From: WHSW01 sp963742205
Lineage (GTDB): Bacteria > Actinomycetota > Thermoleophilia > Solirubrobacterales > 70-9
Reading direction: 5' to 3'
Assembly (NCBI GenBank): GCA_963742205.1
Contig: CAVUKZ010000009.1
Location: 1 to 64,000, forward strand
DNA: 64,000 nt
A model generated the notes under the pieces. The model was not told the DNA's origin and searched no databases. It was given only the letters and a program-made list of their open reading frames with translations. Both the position numbers and the translations under genes were made by a program. Within the stretch, counting starts at the first letter, position 1; each line of letters starts with the position of its first letter. Positions 31,762 through 39,348 of this stretch are shown one piece after another.

Positions 31762-32748
31762 GTGGCCCGGATCGCGCTGATCATGACCGTCGCCGCCCTC
31801 GCCGTCGGTGCCGCGGGCTGCGGCGGTTCCGACGATGCGCCGCCACCGCCGAGCGGCCCGTTCGCCGAGGCGCTCGCGACCGTCGGGGGCGGGGGCGCCA
31901 ACGGCTCGCTTGGGATCGGCTGGGCCGACTCCGCGCCGGCGCGAGCGCTCGGCGGGCCGCGGCTCGTGGCCGACGCGCTCGGCCCCAACGCCGACACCGT
32001 CGTCGAGGCGGCCCCGGCGCTCGAGCGCCGCTTCGGCCTCAATCCCCTCGCCGCGGAGCGCCTCGTCTCGGTCGGCGGCTCCTACGCCTTCGGCCTGCGC
32101 CTCGACGGCCTCGACAACCGTGAGCTGCACGACGCGCTCGTCCACGCGGGCGGGCGGATCCGGCCGGGCCCGATCGCCGAGCTCGTCGACGTCGGCGACT
32201 ACGCCTCGGTCCCCGAGCCGCTGCTCGCGCTCGACATCAACGGCCTCGGGGCCCGTGACGCCTTCGGAGGGCCCGGCATCGTGCTCGCCATCTCCGACAC
32301 CGCGCGCGCCTCCCTGCTCGGCCGGGGCGGCCGCCTGATCGACGAGCCCACCTACGCGACGGCGGCGGACTGCTTGGGGGATGTGGTGGCGGTCCGCATG
32401 GTGCCGGCGAAGCTCCTGCTGTCGACCGAGCTCGGCGCAAACGCGATCGCGGTCGGGGTCGGCGGCGGCCACGAGGTGCTCTGCGTGCTCGGCGTCGACG
32501 CGGACCGCGTCGACGAGATCGAATCCTCGTTGCGGGCCGCGCTCGCGCCCGACGCGCGCGACCCGCGCTCGGGAGCGCGGGTGGGCGACTCGGTGGCCTC
32601 GGCGGACGTCACGGGCGGGGAGGAGCGCGGGATCCGGTACGTCCGCGCTGAGCTTCAACCGGTGGCGGGCGAGCAGCCCAACTTCCTCTTCGGGGCGATC
32701 TCGCGCGGCAGCCTCGCGGAGGTGCTCAGCTCGGGCGCTGGTCCCTGA
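31762..32748 (+). CDS. Lipoprotein of unknown function
   Basis: A 328-residue exported protein. Signal peptide and lipobox: ARIALIMTVAALAVGAAGC, cysteine at about residue 20. The mature part alternates strands and glycine-rich loops (LGPNADTVVEAAPALERRFGLNP; VGGSYAFGLRLDGLDNRELHDAL; VLGVDADRVDEIESSLRAAL). I do not recognise the family. GTG 31762 is chosen because TACGCT (31750-31755) is a leaderless -10 element and the signal peptide starts there; an in-frame start at 31714 would precede it. It is convergent with and overlaps the macro-domain gene by 23 bases. Confidence 0.7.
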   Translation: MARIALIMTVAALAVGAAGCGGSDDAPPPPSGPFAEALATVGGGGANGSLGIGWADSAPARALGGPRLVADALGPNADTVVEAAPALERRFGLNPLAAERLVSVGGSYAFGLRLDGLDNRELHDALVHAGGRIRPGPIAELVDVGDYASVPEPLLALDINGLGARDAFGGPGIVLAISDTARASLLGRGGRLIDEPTYATAADCLGDVVAVRMVPAKLLLSTELGANAIAVGVGGGHEVLCVLGVDADRVDEIESSLRAALAPDARDPRSGARVGDSVASADVTGGEERGIRYVRAELQPVAGEQPNFLFGAISRGSLAEVLSSGAGP

Positions 32749-33238
32749 GCGCCGCCTCAAACGCCGCTGCGGCCTCGCCACCGCGGACGCAGAAGACGAC
32801 ACGCTCGAGCCCGCTGTCGCCGTCGAGGTGACGGCGGACCGCCTCGACCTCGAGGGCCGCGGCCTCCTCGATCGGAAAGCCGCCGACCCCGGTCCCGAAC
32901 GCGACGAGCGCCAGCGAGCGGGCGCCGAGCTCGTCGGCGACCCGGAGCGTGCTCTCGGTCGCCTCGCCGATGATCTCGGCCGAGGTCGGTCCCCCCAGGT
33001 ACATCGTGGCGGCATGGATGACCCAGCGGGCCGGCAGGTTCCCGGCGCCCGTGGCGACGGCGCCGCCGAGCGCGATCGGCGCCCGCTCGTCGCTCTCGCG
33101 CTGGATCTCGGGGCCGCCGGCGCGGGAGATTGCGCCGGCGACGCCGCCGCCGTGGCGAAGCTCGGTGTTCGCCGCGTTCGCGATCGCGTCGACCTCGAGT
33201 CGGGTGATGTCCCCGTCGACTACCTCGATCGTCGCCAT
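32726..33238 (-). CDS. Macro-domain ADP-ribose-binding protein
   Basis: A 170-residue macro domain: IEVVDGDITRLEVDAIANAANTEL with the D and NAAN motif binding ADP-ribose, GGGVAGAISRAGG, YLGGPTSAEIIGEAT and LALVAFGTGVGGFP with the phosphate-binding GTGVGGFP. It probably hydrolyses O-acetyl-ADP-ribose or mono-ADP-ribosylated targets. TAAGGT (33245-33250) just upstream suggests a leaderless message. Confidence 0.92.
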   Translation of the reverse strand: MATIEVVDGDITRLEVDAIANAANTELRHGGGVAGAISRAGGPEIQRESDERAPIALGGAVATGAGNLPARWVIHAATMYLGGPTSAEIIGEATESTLRVADELGARSLALVAFGTGVGGFPIEEAAALEVEAVRRHLDGDSGLERVVFCVRGGEAAAAFEAALRDQRPS

Positions 33239-33247
33239 GGCTCGACC

Positions 33248-34006
33248 TTAGACGAGCGCGGCAGCGATGCTGAGCAGGCCCGCCACCCCGGCGGCGACGA
33301 GGGCCGCGCGATGGTGGGAGGTGTCGTCGAGGCGCCGAAATACGGCGGCGCCGAACCGGTGTCCGATCAGCAGCGCCGGGATGCAGGCGAGGGTCACGGC
33401 CAGCCCCGGGAGGAGATGCTCGCCGTCGGAGGCGACCAGCACCACGGGCAGGGCCAGCAGGCTGAGGCCGAGCAGGATCGCGGCCAGCGAATCGCGAAAC
33501 CGGCTGCCGCGCAGCCCCAGGGCGCCGAAGACCAGCACCAGGGCCGGGCCGTTGACGGTGACCGACGTCGTCAGCACGCCGGCCGCGAAGCCGCCTCCCA
33601 CCTCGAGCGCCGTGCCGTCGGCCGCTGCTCGGGGGCGGGCGGGCTGCCCGCCGGACGCGACCGCCTGCACGGCGGCGCCGATCAGCACGATCACGCCGAC
33701 GAGCAGCTGCAGTAGGCGTGGCTCGGCCTGGGTGACGAGCCAGGCGCCGACGACCATCCCCGGGATCGCGGCGGCGAGCATGATGGTCACCGCCCGCGTG
33801 GCGATCTCTGGCTGCCGGCGCTCGGTCCAGAGGACAAGGACGTTGATGATCACGCCGAGCACGAGCACCAGGGTCACGGCCTGCTCGGGATCGAACGCGG
33901 CGAAGGCTGCCGGCGCGACGAAGAAGGCAAAGCCGAAGCCGATCGCCGCCTGCACCGACATCCCGATCAGGACCGCCCCCACCACCAGGACCTCCAGCCC
34001 GCTCAC
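33248..34006 (-). CDS. TauE/SafE-family (sulfite/sulfur-anion exporter-like) permease
   Basis: A 252-residue, eight-segment membrane protein: VLVVGAVLIGMSVQAAIGFGFAFF with the conserved G-x-G-x-A/G-F first repeat, VILAAAIPGMVVGAWL and AGVLTTSVTVNGPALVLVFGALG in the second repeat. Family members move sulfite, sulfoacetate or related anions. It is divergent from a DUF4396 gene, and both read away from a CsoR/CstR-type palindrome, which suggests a role in sulfane-sulfur or copper stress. GTG start. Confidence 0.83.
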   Translation of the reverse strand: MSGLEVLVVGAVLIGMSVQAAIGFGFAFFVAPAAFAAFDPEQAVTLVLVLGVIINVLVLWTERRQPEIATRAVTIMLAAAIPGMVVGAWLVTQAEPRLLQLLVGVIVLIGAAVQAVASGGQPARPRAAADGTALEVGGGFAAGVLTTSVTVNGPALVLVFGALGLRGSRFRDSLAAILLGLSLLALPVVLVASDGEHLLPGLAVTLACIPALLIGHRFGAAVFRRLDDTSHHRAALVAAGVAGLLSIAAALV

Positions 34007-34032
34007 GAGCCCGAGGATATCTGCGGTAGCGT

Positions 34033-34053
34033 TAATACCCTAGAGGGGTATTA
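34033..34053. promoter_or_regulatory. CsoR/CstR-like operator palindrome
   Basis: TAATACCC-TAGAG-GGGTATTA: eight-base perfect arms and a five-base spacer in the 59-base gap between divergent TauE and DUF4396 genes. The A/T-flanked CCC...GGG layout is that of CsoR-family sites (copper CsoR, persulfide CstR). The regulator gene itself is not in the window. Confidence 0.65.
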
Positions 34054-34065
34054 GCGGGAACAGCC

Positions 34066-34653
34066 ATGGAAGCAGCGACAACTCACCCGAGCCACGAGCA
34101 CGATCACGCCCTGCCCACGTCCGGCGGCGCGCTGACGAGGGTGGCGGTCGACGCGACGTTGCACTGCCTCACGGGCTGCGCCATCGGCGAGATCGCGGGG
34201 ATGGCGATCGGTACCGCCGCCGGGCTCGCCAACGGGGCCACGATCGCGCTGTCGATCGTGCTCGCGTTCGTCTTCGGCTACGGCCTCACGAGCCTGCCGC
34301 TGCTCCGCGCGGGGCTGCCGGTGCGCCGCGTCGCCGGGGTCGCCCTTGCCTCCGACACGCTGAGCATCACGACGATGGAGATCGTCGACAACGCGATCGT
34401 GCTCGTGATCCCGGGCGCGATCGACGCCGGGCTCGGCACGCTCCTCTTCTGGGGCAGCCTCGCCTTTTCCCTCGCCATCGCCGGCGCCCTCACCGTCCCC
34501 GTCAACCGCTGGCTCCTCGCCCGGGGCAAGGGCCACGCGGCGGTTCACGAGACGGGCATCCACGGCGGCCCACCGGTGAACGTGGTCGCCGCGATCGCCG
34601 CGATCGCCTTCGTCTTCGGCGCGGCGGTTCTGGTCGGCGAGTTCGTCGCCTAG
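34066..34653 (+). CDS. DUF4396 membrane protein
   Basis: A 195-residue protein with a His-rich N terminus (HPSHEHDHALP), then VAVDATLHCLTGCAIGEIAGMAIG, the signature DUF4396 start with a conserved H-C-x-x-G-C, and four membrane segments. The VALASDTLSITTMEIVDNAIVLVIPGA stretch also matches. The family is often next to copper or heavy-metal genes; the HxHxH head and paired cysteines could bind metal. Its function is not established. It is under the palindrome at 34033-34053. Confidence 0.82.
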   Translation: MEAATTHPSHEHDHALPTSGGALTRVAVDATLHCLTGCAIGEIAGMAIGTAAGLANGATIALSIVLAFVFGYGLTSLPLLRAGLPVRRVAGVALASDTLSITTMEIVDNAIVLVIPGAIDAGLGTLLFWGSLAFSLAIAGALTVPVNRWLLARGKGHAAVHETGIHGGPPVNVVAAIAAIAFVFGAAVLVGEFVA

Positions 34654-34812
34654 GGGAGGGGGGAGAGACGAGGCCGCACCCGGGCTCTCTCTCACATCGC
34701 CACCGCCGACGACCACGCCACGGCCTTCGCCGCCGAGCTGCGGCTGCGGCTGGTCGACCGGCGGCGCGCCCAGGCCGCGGCCGGGGAGGCCGGGGCGGAG
34801 CTCGAGCCGGCG

Positions 34813-35829
34813 GTGCGCGAGCTCGTCGACGAGGCGGCGGCGATCCTCTCCGAGGCGCGCCGCGAGCAGATCGTCGACCTGATCCTGCGTGACACGGTCG
34901 GGCTCGGGCCGCTGGAGGAGCTGCTCGCCGACCCCGATGTCGAGGAGGTCATGGTCAACGGCCACCGCGCGGTATACGTGGAGCGCGGCGGGCGGATCGA
35001 GCCCAGCGACATCGGTTTCGACTCCGAGCAGGCCCTCCGCGATGCGATCGAGCGCATCCTCGCCCCGGTCGGCCGCCGCGTCGATGAGCTCAGTCCGATG
35101 GCCGACGCGCGGCTGGCCGATGGCTCGCGGGTCAACGTGGTGATCCCGCCGCTCGCGGTGGACGGGCCGGTGCTCTCGGTACGCCGCTTCTCGGCCCGCC
35201 GGCCGGGCCCCGAGGAGCTGCTGGCGAGCGGCACGCTGACGCCCGAGCTGCACGATCTGCTCGCGCAGGCGGTCGGCTCGCGACGCAGCGTGCTCGTCTC
35301 CGGCGGTACCGGGTCGGGGAAGACGACGCTGCTGAACGCGCTCTCGGCCTGGATCGACCCGGCGGAGCGCGTCGTGACGATCGAGGACGCCGCCGAGCTG
35401 CGGCTGCGCCAGCCGCACGTCGTCCGGCTCGAGAGCCGCCCCGCGTCGATCGAGGGGCGCGGCGAGGTCACGATCCGTGACCTGCTGCGCAACGCCCTGC
35501 GGATGCGCCCCGACCGGATCGTGATCGGGGAGGTGCGCGGCGCCGAGGCGCTCGACCTGTTGACCGCGCTCAACACCGGCCACGATGGGGTCCTCTCGAC
35601 CGTGCACGCGAACTCACCCGACGACGCGCTGCGCCGCGTCGAGACGCTTGCGCTCATGGCCGGCGTGGGGCTCCCGCACGACGCGATCCGCGAGCAGCTC
35701 GCGCGCGGGCTCGACCTGATCGTCCACATGACCCGCGACCACGGCGGCGCCCGGCGGGTGACCGAGGTCGGCGAGGTGCTGCGCGCGGCGGCCGGGGTCG
35801 CGGTCCGCGAGGTCTGGCGGCGCGAGTGA
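34813..35829 (+). CDS. cpaF: Tad pilus secretion ATPase CpaF/TadA
   Basis: Hexameric type II/IV secretion ATPase: PLEELLADPDVEEVMVNGHRAVYVERGG, Walker A LVSGGTGSGKTTLLNAL, Asp box TIEDAAELRL, Walker B region RPDRIVIGEVRGAEALDLL and His box LSTVHANSP. It powers Flp pilus assembly. GTG 34813 is the first ordinary start. The frame stays open back to 34654 with CpaF-like sequence (ELRLRLVDRRRAQ) but no ATG/GTG/TTG, so the true N terminus is probably longer, with a rare start or a small sequence error. Four-base overlap with tadB. Confidence 0.88.
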   Translation: MRELVDEAAAILSEARREQIVDLILRDTVGLGPLEELLADPDVEEVMVNGHRAVYVERGGRIEPSDIGFDSEQALRDAIERILAPVGRRVDELSPMADARLADGSRVNVVIPPLAVDGPVLSVRRFSARRPGPEELLASGTLTPELHDLLAQAVGSRRSVLVSGGTGSGKTTLLNALSAWIDPAERVVTIEDAAELRLRQPHVVRLESRPASIEGRGEVTIRDLLRNALRMRPDRIVIGEVRGAEALDLLTALNTGHDGVLSTVHANSPDDALRRVETLALMAGVGLPHDAIREQLARGLDLIVHMTRDHGGARRVTEVGEVLRAAAGVAVREVWRRE

Positions 35830-36683
35830 CCGCCCCGTCGGTGCTCGGGGTGGCGCTCGCGGCCGGCGCGGGTGGTCTGGCGGCCGTCGCCGCGCGCGAG
35901 GCGGCGCTGGCGACGCCCGCCGCCGTCCGCTGGCTCGCCGACGCGTTCGAACCGCTGCGGCGCGCCGGCCGGGAGGGTCACGTCCCCACCGAGCTCGAGC
36001 GACGGCGGCTCGCGGTGGTCGGGACGCTGGCGATCCTGGGTGCGAGCGTGCTCATGCTCGGTCCAGGTCCGGCCGCGCCGCTCGCCGCCTCCGGCCCGGC
36101 GGCCGTCGCGTGGGCGATTGCCCGCCGCCGCGCCGCCTACCGCCGCGCGGTTGACCGCGGCTTGCCAGAGGTCGCGACCGCGATCGCCGACGCGCTCGCC
36201 GTCGGCCGCTCTGCGCGCGCAGCGCTCGCCGCGGCCGCCGCCTCGTTGGAGGGGCCGCCGGCCCGAGAGATGGAGCGCCTGCGCGCCGAGCTCGCGCTGG
36301 GGGCGCCGACGAGGACGGCGCTCGAGGGTCTGCGCCGCCGCCTCGATTCCCCCCGCGTCGACTCGTTCGCCGCGGCGCTGCTGTCCCAGCAGCTCGCCGG
36401 CGGTGACCTGGCCACGTTGCTGCGCCGGTTCGCCGTCGCTGCGGCCGATCGCGACCGCACCGAGGCCGACGCCCGCTCCGCCACCGCCCAGGCGCGGTTC
36501 ACGGGCCTGCTGGTGGTCGCGATGCCCGCGGGGGCGGCGTTGCTCGCGGAGTTGCTCTCGCCGGGTTTCGTCGGCGGCCTGCTCGCCAACCCGGCGTCGG
36601 CCGCGCTGGTCGCTGCAGCCGCGGCGCTGCAGTTGGTCGGGTTCGCGGCGATCCGGCGCCTCAGCCGGGTGGATCTCCGGTGA
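35826..36683 (+). CDS. tadB: Tad pilus inner-membrane protein TadB
   Basis: A 285-residue GspF/TadB-type platform protein with N-terminal and C-terminal membrane segments (LAILGASVLMLGPGP; LLVVAMPAGAALLAELLSP) around a cytoplasmic helical GspF domain (GLPEVATAIADALAVGRSARAALAAAA, then SFAAALLSQQLAGGDLATLL). It forms the motor platform with TadC and is driven by CpaF. It overlaps both neighbours by four bases. Confidence 0.83.
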   Translation: MTAPSVLGVALAAGAGGLAAVAAREAALATPAAVRWLADAFEPLRRAGREGHVPTELERRRLAVVGTLAILGASVLMLGPGPAAPLAASGPAAVAWAIARRRAAYRRAVDRGLPEVATAIADALAVGRSARAALAAAAASLEGPPAREMERLRAELALGAPTRTALEGLRRRLDSPRVDSFAAALLSQQLAGGDLATLLRRFAVAAADRDRTEADARSATAQARFTGLLVVAMPAGAALLAELLSPGFVGGLLANPASAALVAAAAALQLVGFAAIRRLSRVDLR

Positions 36684-37519
36684 CGCCGTTGCTCGCCGCG
36701 ATCGCCGTGCTCCTCGCGTTCGGCGCCGCCTGGGAGCTCGCCGGGGCCGCGGGCGACCAGCTGCGCGCCGGAGCCCGGGCGGCCCTGTTCTCGGTCTCGG
36801 CCGGGCGCGCGGGCTCGCTCGCCGAGGCCGGCGAGCGGCTCGGGCTCCCGGCCCGGCTCGAGCGCGCCGGCCTGGCGGGCCGGATCGAGCCGCGGGCGGT
36901 CGTCGCGGCGAAGCTCGGCGGCGCGGCGGTGGGCGGCCTGGTCGCGGTCGCCGCCACGCCGGCGGTCCCGGGGAGGCTGGCCCTCGCTGTGGCGCTCGGG
37001 CTCGTCGCCGCGGGATTCGTCGGCCCGGATGCCGTGCTCGAGCGCGAGGCGCGCCTGCGCCGGCGCCGGTTCGTCGCCGCGCTGCCCGACGCGCTCGACA
37101 TGCTGGCCGTGGGCGCCGCCTCCGGCCGCGACCCGGCGACGGGCATCGGCGAGATCGCCGGCGGGACCAGCGGGCCGCTGGCCGCCGAGCTCGGTCGCGC
37201 CGTCGCCGAGGTCGAGTGCGGCAAGCCGCTTCGCGATGCGATCGACGAGCTGCGGACGAGGATCGGTGGGGCCGAGGTGGGTGCGCTGGCGGCAGCGCTC
37301 GAGCGGTCGCGAACGTACGGCTCGCCGCTGGCCGAGCAGCTGCACCTCCAGGCCACGGCGCTGCGGCGCGACGCCCGCCGGCAGCTCGAGGAGCGCGCCG
37401 CGCGAGCCGCGCCGAAGATCCAGCTCGTGGTCGCGTTGGTCCTCGTGCCCTCGGTTCTGCTGACCATCGTCGCGGCGGTCATCGGCCACTCCGATGCGCT
37501 GCTCGGAAACCTGCGCTGA
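36680..37519 (+). CDS. tadC: Tad pilus inner-membrane protein TadC
   Basis: A 279-residue GspF-type platform protein: membrane segments at the start (LLAAIAVLLAFGAAWELAGA), middle (LALAVALGLVAAGFVGPD) and end (IQLVVALVLVPSVLLTIVAAVIGH). The GspF-domain core is RRRFVAALPDALDMLAVGAASGRDP and ERSRTYGSPLAEQLHLQA. It completes the cpaF-tadB-tadC set. No Flp pilin, TadE/F or prepilin peptidase follows; the next 180 bases hold only the RNA candidate. Confidence 0.85.
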   Translation: MTPLLAAIAVLLAFGAAWELAGAAGDQLRAGARAALFSVSAGRAGSLAEAGERLGLPARLERAGLAGRIEPRAVVAAKLGGAAVGGLVAVAATPAVPGRLALAVALGLVAAGFVGPDAVLEREARLRRRRFVAALPDALDMLAVGAASGRDPATGIGEIAGGTSGPLAAELGRAVAEVECGKPLRDAIDELRTRIGGAEVGALAAALERSRTYGSPLAEQLHLQATALRRDARRQLEERAARAAPKIQLVVALVLVPSVLLTIVAAVIGHSDALLGNLR

Positions 37520-37545
37520 GGCTGCCGCGCTAGGCCCCGCGGGAT

Positions 37546-37690
37546 TAGACTCCGGGCCCGTGCGGATGAGACGACCGGCGAGCCAACCCAGACCGGCTGT
37601 GTGTCCGGTCGGCGTCCCCTTCTCCGGCCCGATCCGCGGACACCGCCCGCCCAGGCGAAGCCGCTGCGGCGCGCGCTCGCGGCGACGCTG
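37546..37690 (+). ncRNA. Structured intergenic RNA candidate with its own promoter
   Basis: TAGACT at 37546-37551 is the same -10 box seen before tRNA-Glu and the cobalamin riboswitch; a transcript would start near 37559. Nested pairing follows: GCGGAT (37562-37567) with ATCCGC (37632-37637), GACG-ACCGG (37570-37578) with CCGGTC-GGCGTC (37605-37616), and AGCC (37581-37584) with GGCT (37595-37598). GCCGC-T-GCGGC near 37661-37671 could terminate it. No gene starts downstream on this strand before 38263. Not recognised as a known RNA; small-RNA or orphan-riboswitch origin is open. Confidence 0.35.
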
Positions 37691-37701
37691 AGCGCCGGGG
37701 C

Positions 37702-38190
37702 TCAGCGCGCGAACAGGGCGATCAGCAGCCGCTGCATCGGCCGCGGCGGGAAGCTCAGCTCGACCTCCGGCTCGTAGCGCTTGAGGAAGGCGGCGGCCCA
37801 ACGCATGCCGGCGATGCCCCGCGGGAGGCCGTGACGGTTGAACAGCCCGCGCTCGCCGGCGGCGGCGCTCTCGGTCAGTGATTCCTGGAGGCGCATGGCC
37901 GGCACCACGACGCAGCGCAAGAGGACCTCGCCGTCGCTGAGGTTCGCGATCGCGTGCTTGACCCGGGGCTCGACCACGAGCTCGTCGTCCGCGGGCCCGA
38001 CCATTCGCTTGACGCCGTCGTACTCGATCTCGGCCTCGCCGTCGAGCACCGACCAGCGCTCGGTGAGGATCGGGTGCAGGTGGCGCGGGAGCCCGCCGCC
38101 CGGCTCGATCCGCGTGTCGATGACCAGATCGTCGCCCTGCGGGTAGAAGGAGTACCGGGCGCGGAACACGGGATCGTGAACCTCGGTCAT
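37702..38190 (-). CDS. Cupin-domain protein
   Basis: A 162-residue single-cupin protein: ARYSFYPQGDDLVIDTRIEPGGGLPRHLHPILTERWSVLDGEAEIEYDG, containing the H-x-H ...E metal motif (HLHP... E), and a second half VVEPRVKHAIANLSDGEVLLRCVVVPA with the late histidine. An enzymatic metal site is therefore likely. The C-terminal tail (FLKRYEPEVELSFPPRPMQRLLIALFAR) suggests membrane association. Substrate unknown. Divergent from the glucokinase gene. Confidence 0.82.
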   Translation of the reverse strand: MTEVHDPVFRARYSFYPQGDDLVIDTRIEPGGGLPRHLHPILTERWSVLDGEAEIEYDGVKRMVGPADDELVVEPRVKHAIANLSDGEVLLRCVVVPAMRLQESLTESAAAGERGLFNRHGLPRGIAGMRWAAAFLKRYEPEVELSFPPRPMQRLLIALFAR

Positions 38191-38262
38191 CGTCGGCAAA
38201 CGATGATTCAACCGCCGTCGATCCGCAAGCCAATTGCCAGATTGCGCAATAGACTCGCGCCG

Positions 38263-39240
38263 ATGCCGCCGGCAGCCGGGAAGGACGCGCTCCGTGGGGG
38301 CATCGACCTCGGCGGGACGAAGATCCAGGCCGCGATCATCAGCCCGACCGGCGAGGTGAGCGGCGAGTCCCGCCGCCAGACGCCGACCGAGGGCGGTCCC
38401 GCGGACGTCGCGGCCGAGATGGCCAAGGCGTTGGTCGAGGCGGCCGATGCGGCCGGCGTGCAGACCGATTCGCTCGCCGGGATCGGAGTGGGCTCGCCGG
38501 GCGACACGAACGAGGAGACGGGCGACGTCTCCGAGGCCCGCAACCTGCCGGACTGGGAGGGGACGTTCCCGCTCGGGCCGACGTTGGCGGATGCGCTCGG
38601 GGCGGAGGTGCGGATCGGCAACGACGTCGACGTCGCAACCAACGCGGAGTTCAAGCTCGGCGCCGGCAAGCCGTACGACTCGATCCTCGGCGTCTTCTGG
38701 GGCACCGGGGTCGGCGGCGGGCTGATCCTCGACGGCAAGCCCTGGACCGGGCGCGGCGCCGCCGGCGAGATCGGACACATGGTGGTCAAGGAGGGCGGCA
38801 GGCGCTGTCCGTGCGGGCGCTACGGCTGCATGGAGGCCTACGCCGGCCGCGGCGCAATGGAGGCCCGGGCGCGGAAGAGGCAGGAGGGCGGCGCGCACAC
38901 GAAGCTCTTCGAGATCATGGAGGAGCGCGGCCGGGATCGGCTCACGAGCGGGATCTGGGAGCGCGCTCTCCACCACCACGACGAACTGGCCGAGGAGCTG
39001 ATCGACGAGGCGCTCGACGCGCTCGGCGCCGGTGTGGCGTCCGCGGTCAACCTGCTCGATATCGAGGCGGTGATCATCGGCGGCGGCCTGGGCGTGCGCT
39101 TCGGCGACCCGTACGTCGAGAAGATCGCGAAGCGCATGCACCCGCACCTCTTCGTCGACGAACGCCCCCCGGCGATGCACGTCGCGTCGTTGGGCGACCT
39201 CGGCGGGGCGATCGGCGCGAGCCTCCTTTTCGACAAGTAG
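38263..39240 (+). CDS. ROK-family glucokinase
   Basis: A 325-residue sugar kinase: ATP-binding GGIDLGGTKIQAAII, IGVGSPGDTNEETG, catalytic-Asp motif RIGNDVDVATNAEF, GVFWGTGVGGGLILDG and the zinc-binding cluster GEIGHMVVKEGGRRCPCGRYGCMEAYAG with its three cysteines. It probably phosphorylates glucose to glucose-6-phosphate, feeding zwf and pgi nearby. The C terminus keeps VIIGGGLGVRFG. ATG 38263 gives the usual short N terminus. Confidence 0.9.
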   Translation: MPPAAGKDALRGGIDLGGTKIQAAIISPTGEVSGESRRQTPTEGGPADVAAEMAKALVEAADAAGVQTDSLAGIGVGSPGDTNEETGDVSEARNLPDWEGTFPLGPTLADALGAEVRIGNDVDVATNAEFKLGAGKPYDSILGVFWGTGVGGGLILDGKPWTGRGAAGEIGHMVVKEGGRRCPCGRYGCMEAYAGRGAMEARARKRQEGGAHTKLFEIMEERGRDRLTSGIWERALHHHDELAEELIDEALDALGAGVASAVNLLDIEAVIIGGGLGVRFGDPYVEKIAKRMHPHLFVDERPPAMHVASLGDLGGAIGASLLFDK

Positions 39241-39283
39241 CTACGGCCGATACGGTGCCGCGCACGCCCGGACGCGGAAGCAC

Positions 39284-39312
39284 AAAAAAATGCCCGCGGC
39301 GTAGCCGCGGGC
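39284..39312 (-). terminator. Rho-independent terminator of zwf
   Basis: Stem GCCCGCGGC/GCCGCGGGC with a three-base loop (39292-39312) followed, read on the minus strand, by seven T residues (39290-39284). It lies 37 bases past the zwf stop. It is the only classic U-tract terminator I see in the window. Confidence 0.9.
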
Positions 39313-39348
39313 CATAGATTCGAGCGAGAGCGGAGGACGTGGCGCGAG

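Noticed and set aside
37546..37690. SAM-I, TPP, ZTP or cobalamin riboswitch identity for the 37.5-kb structured region
   Set aside because: None of the conserved core blocks of those classes lines up, and no gene follows on that strand.
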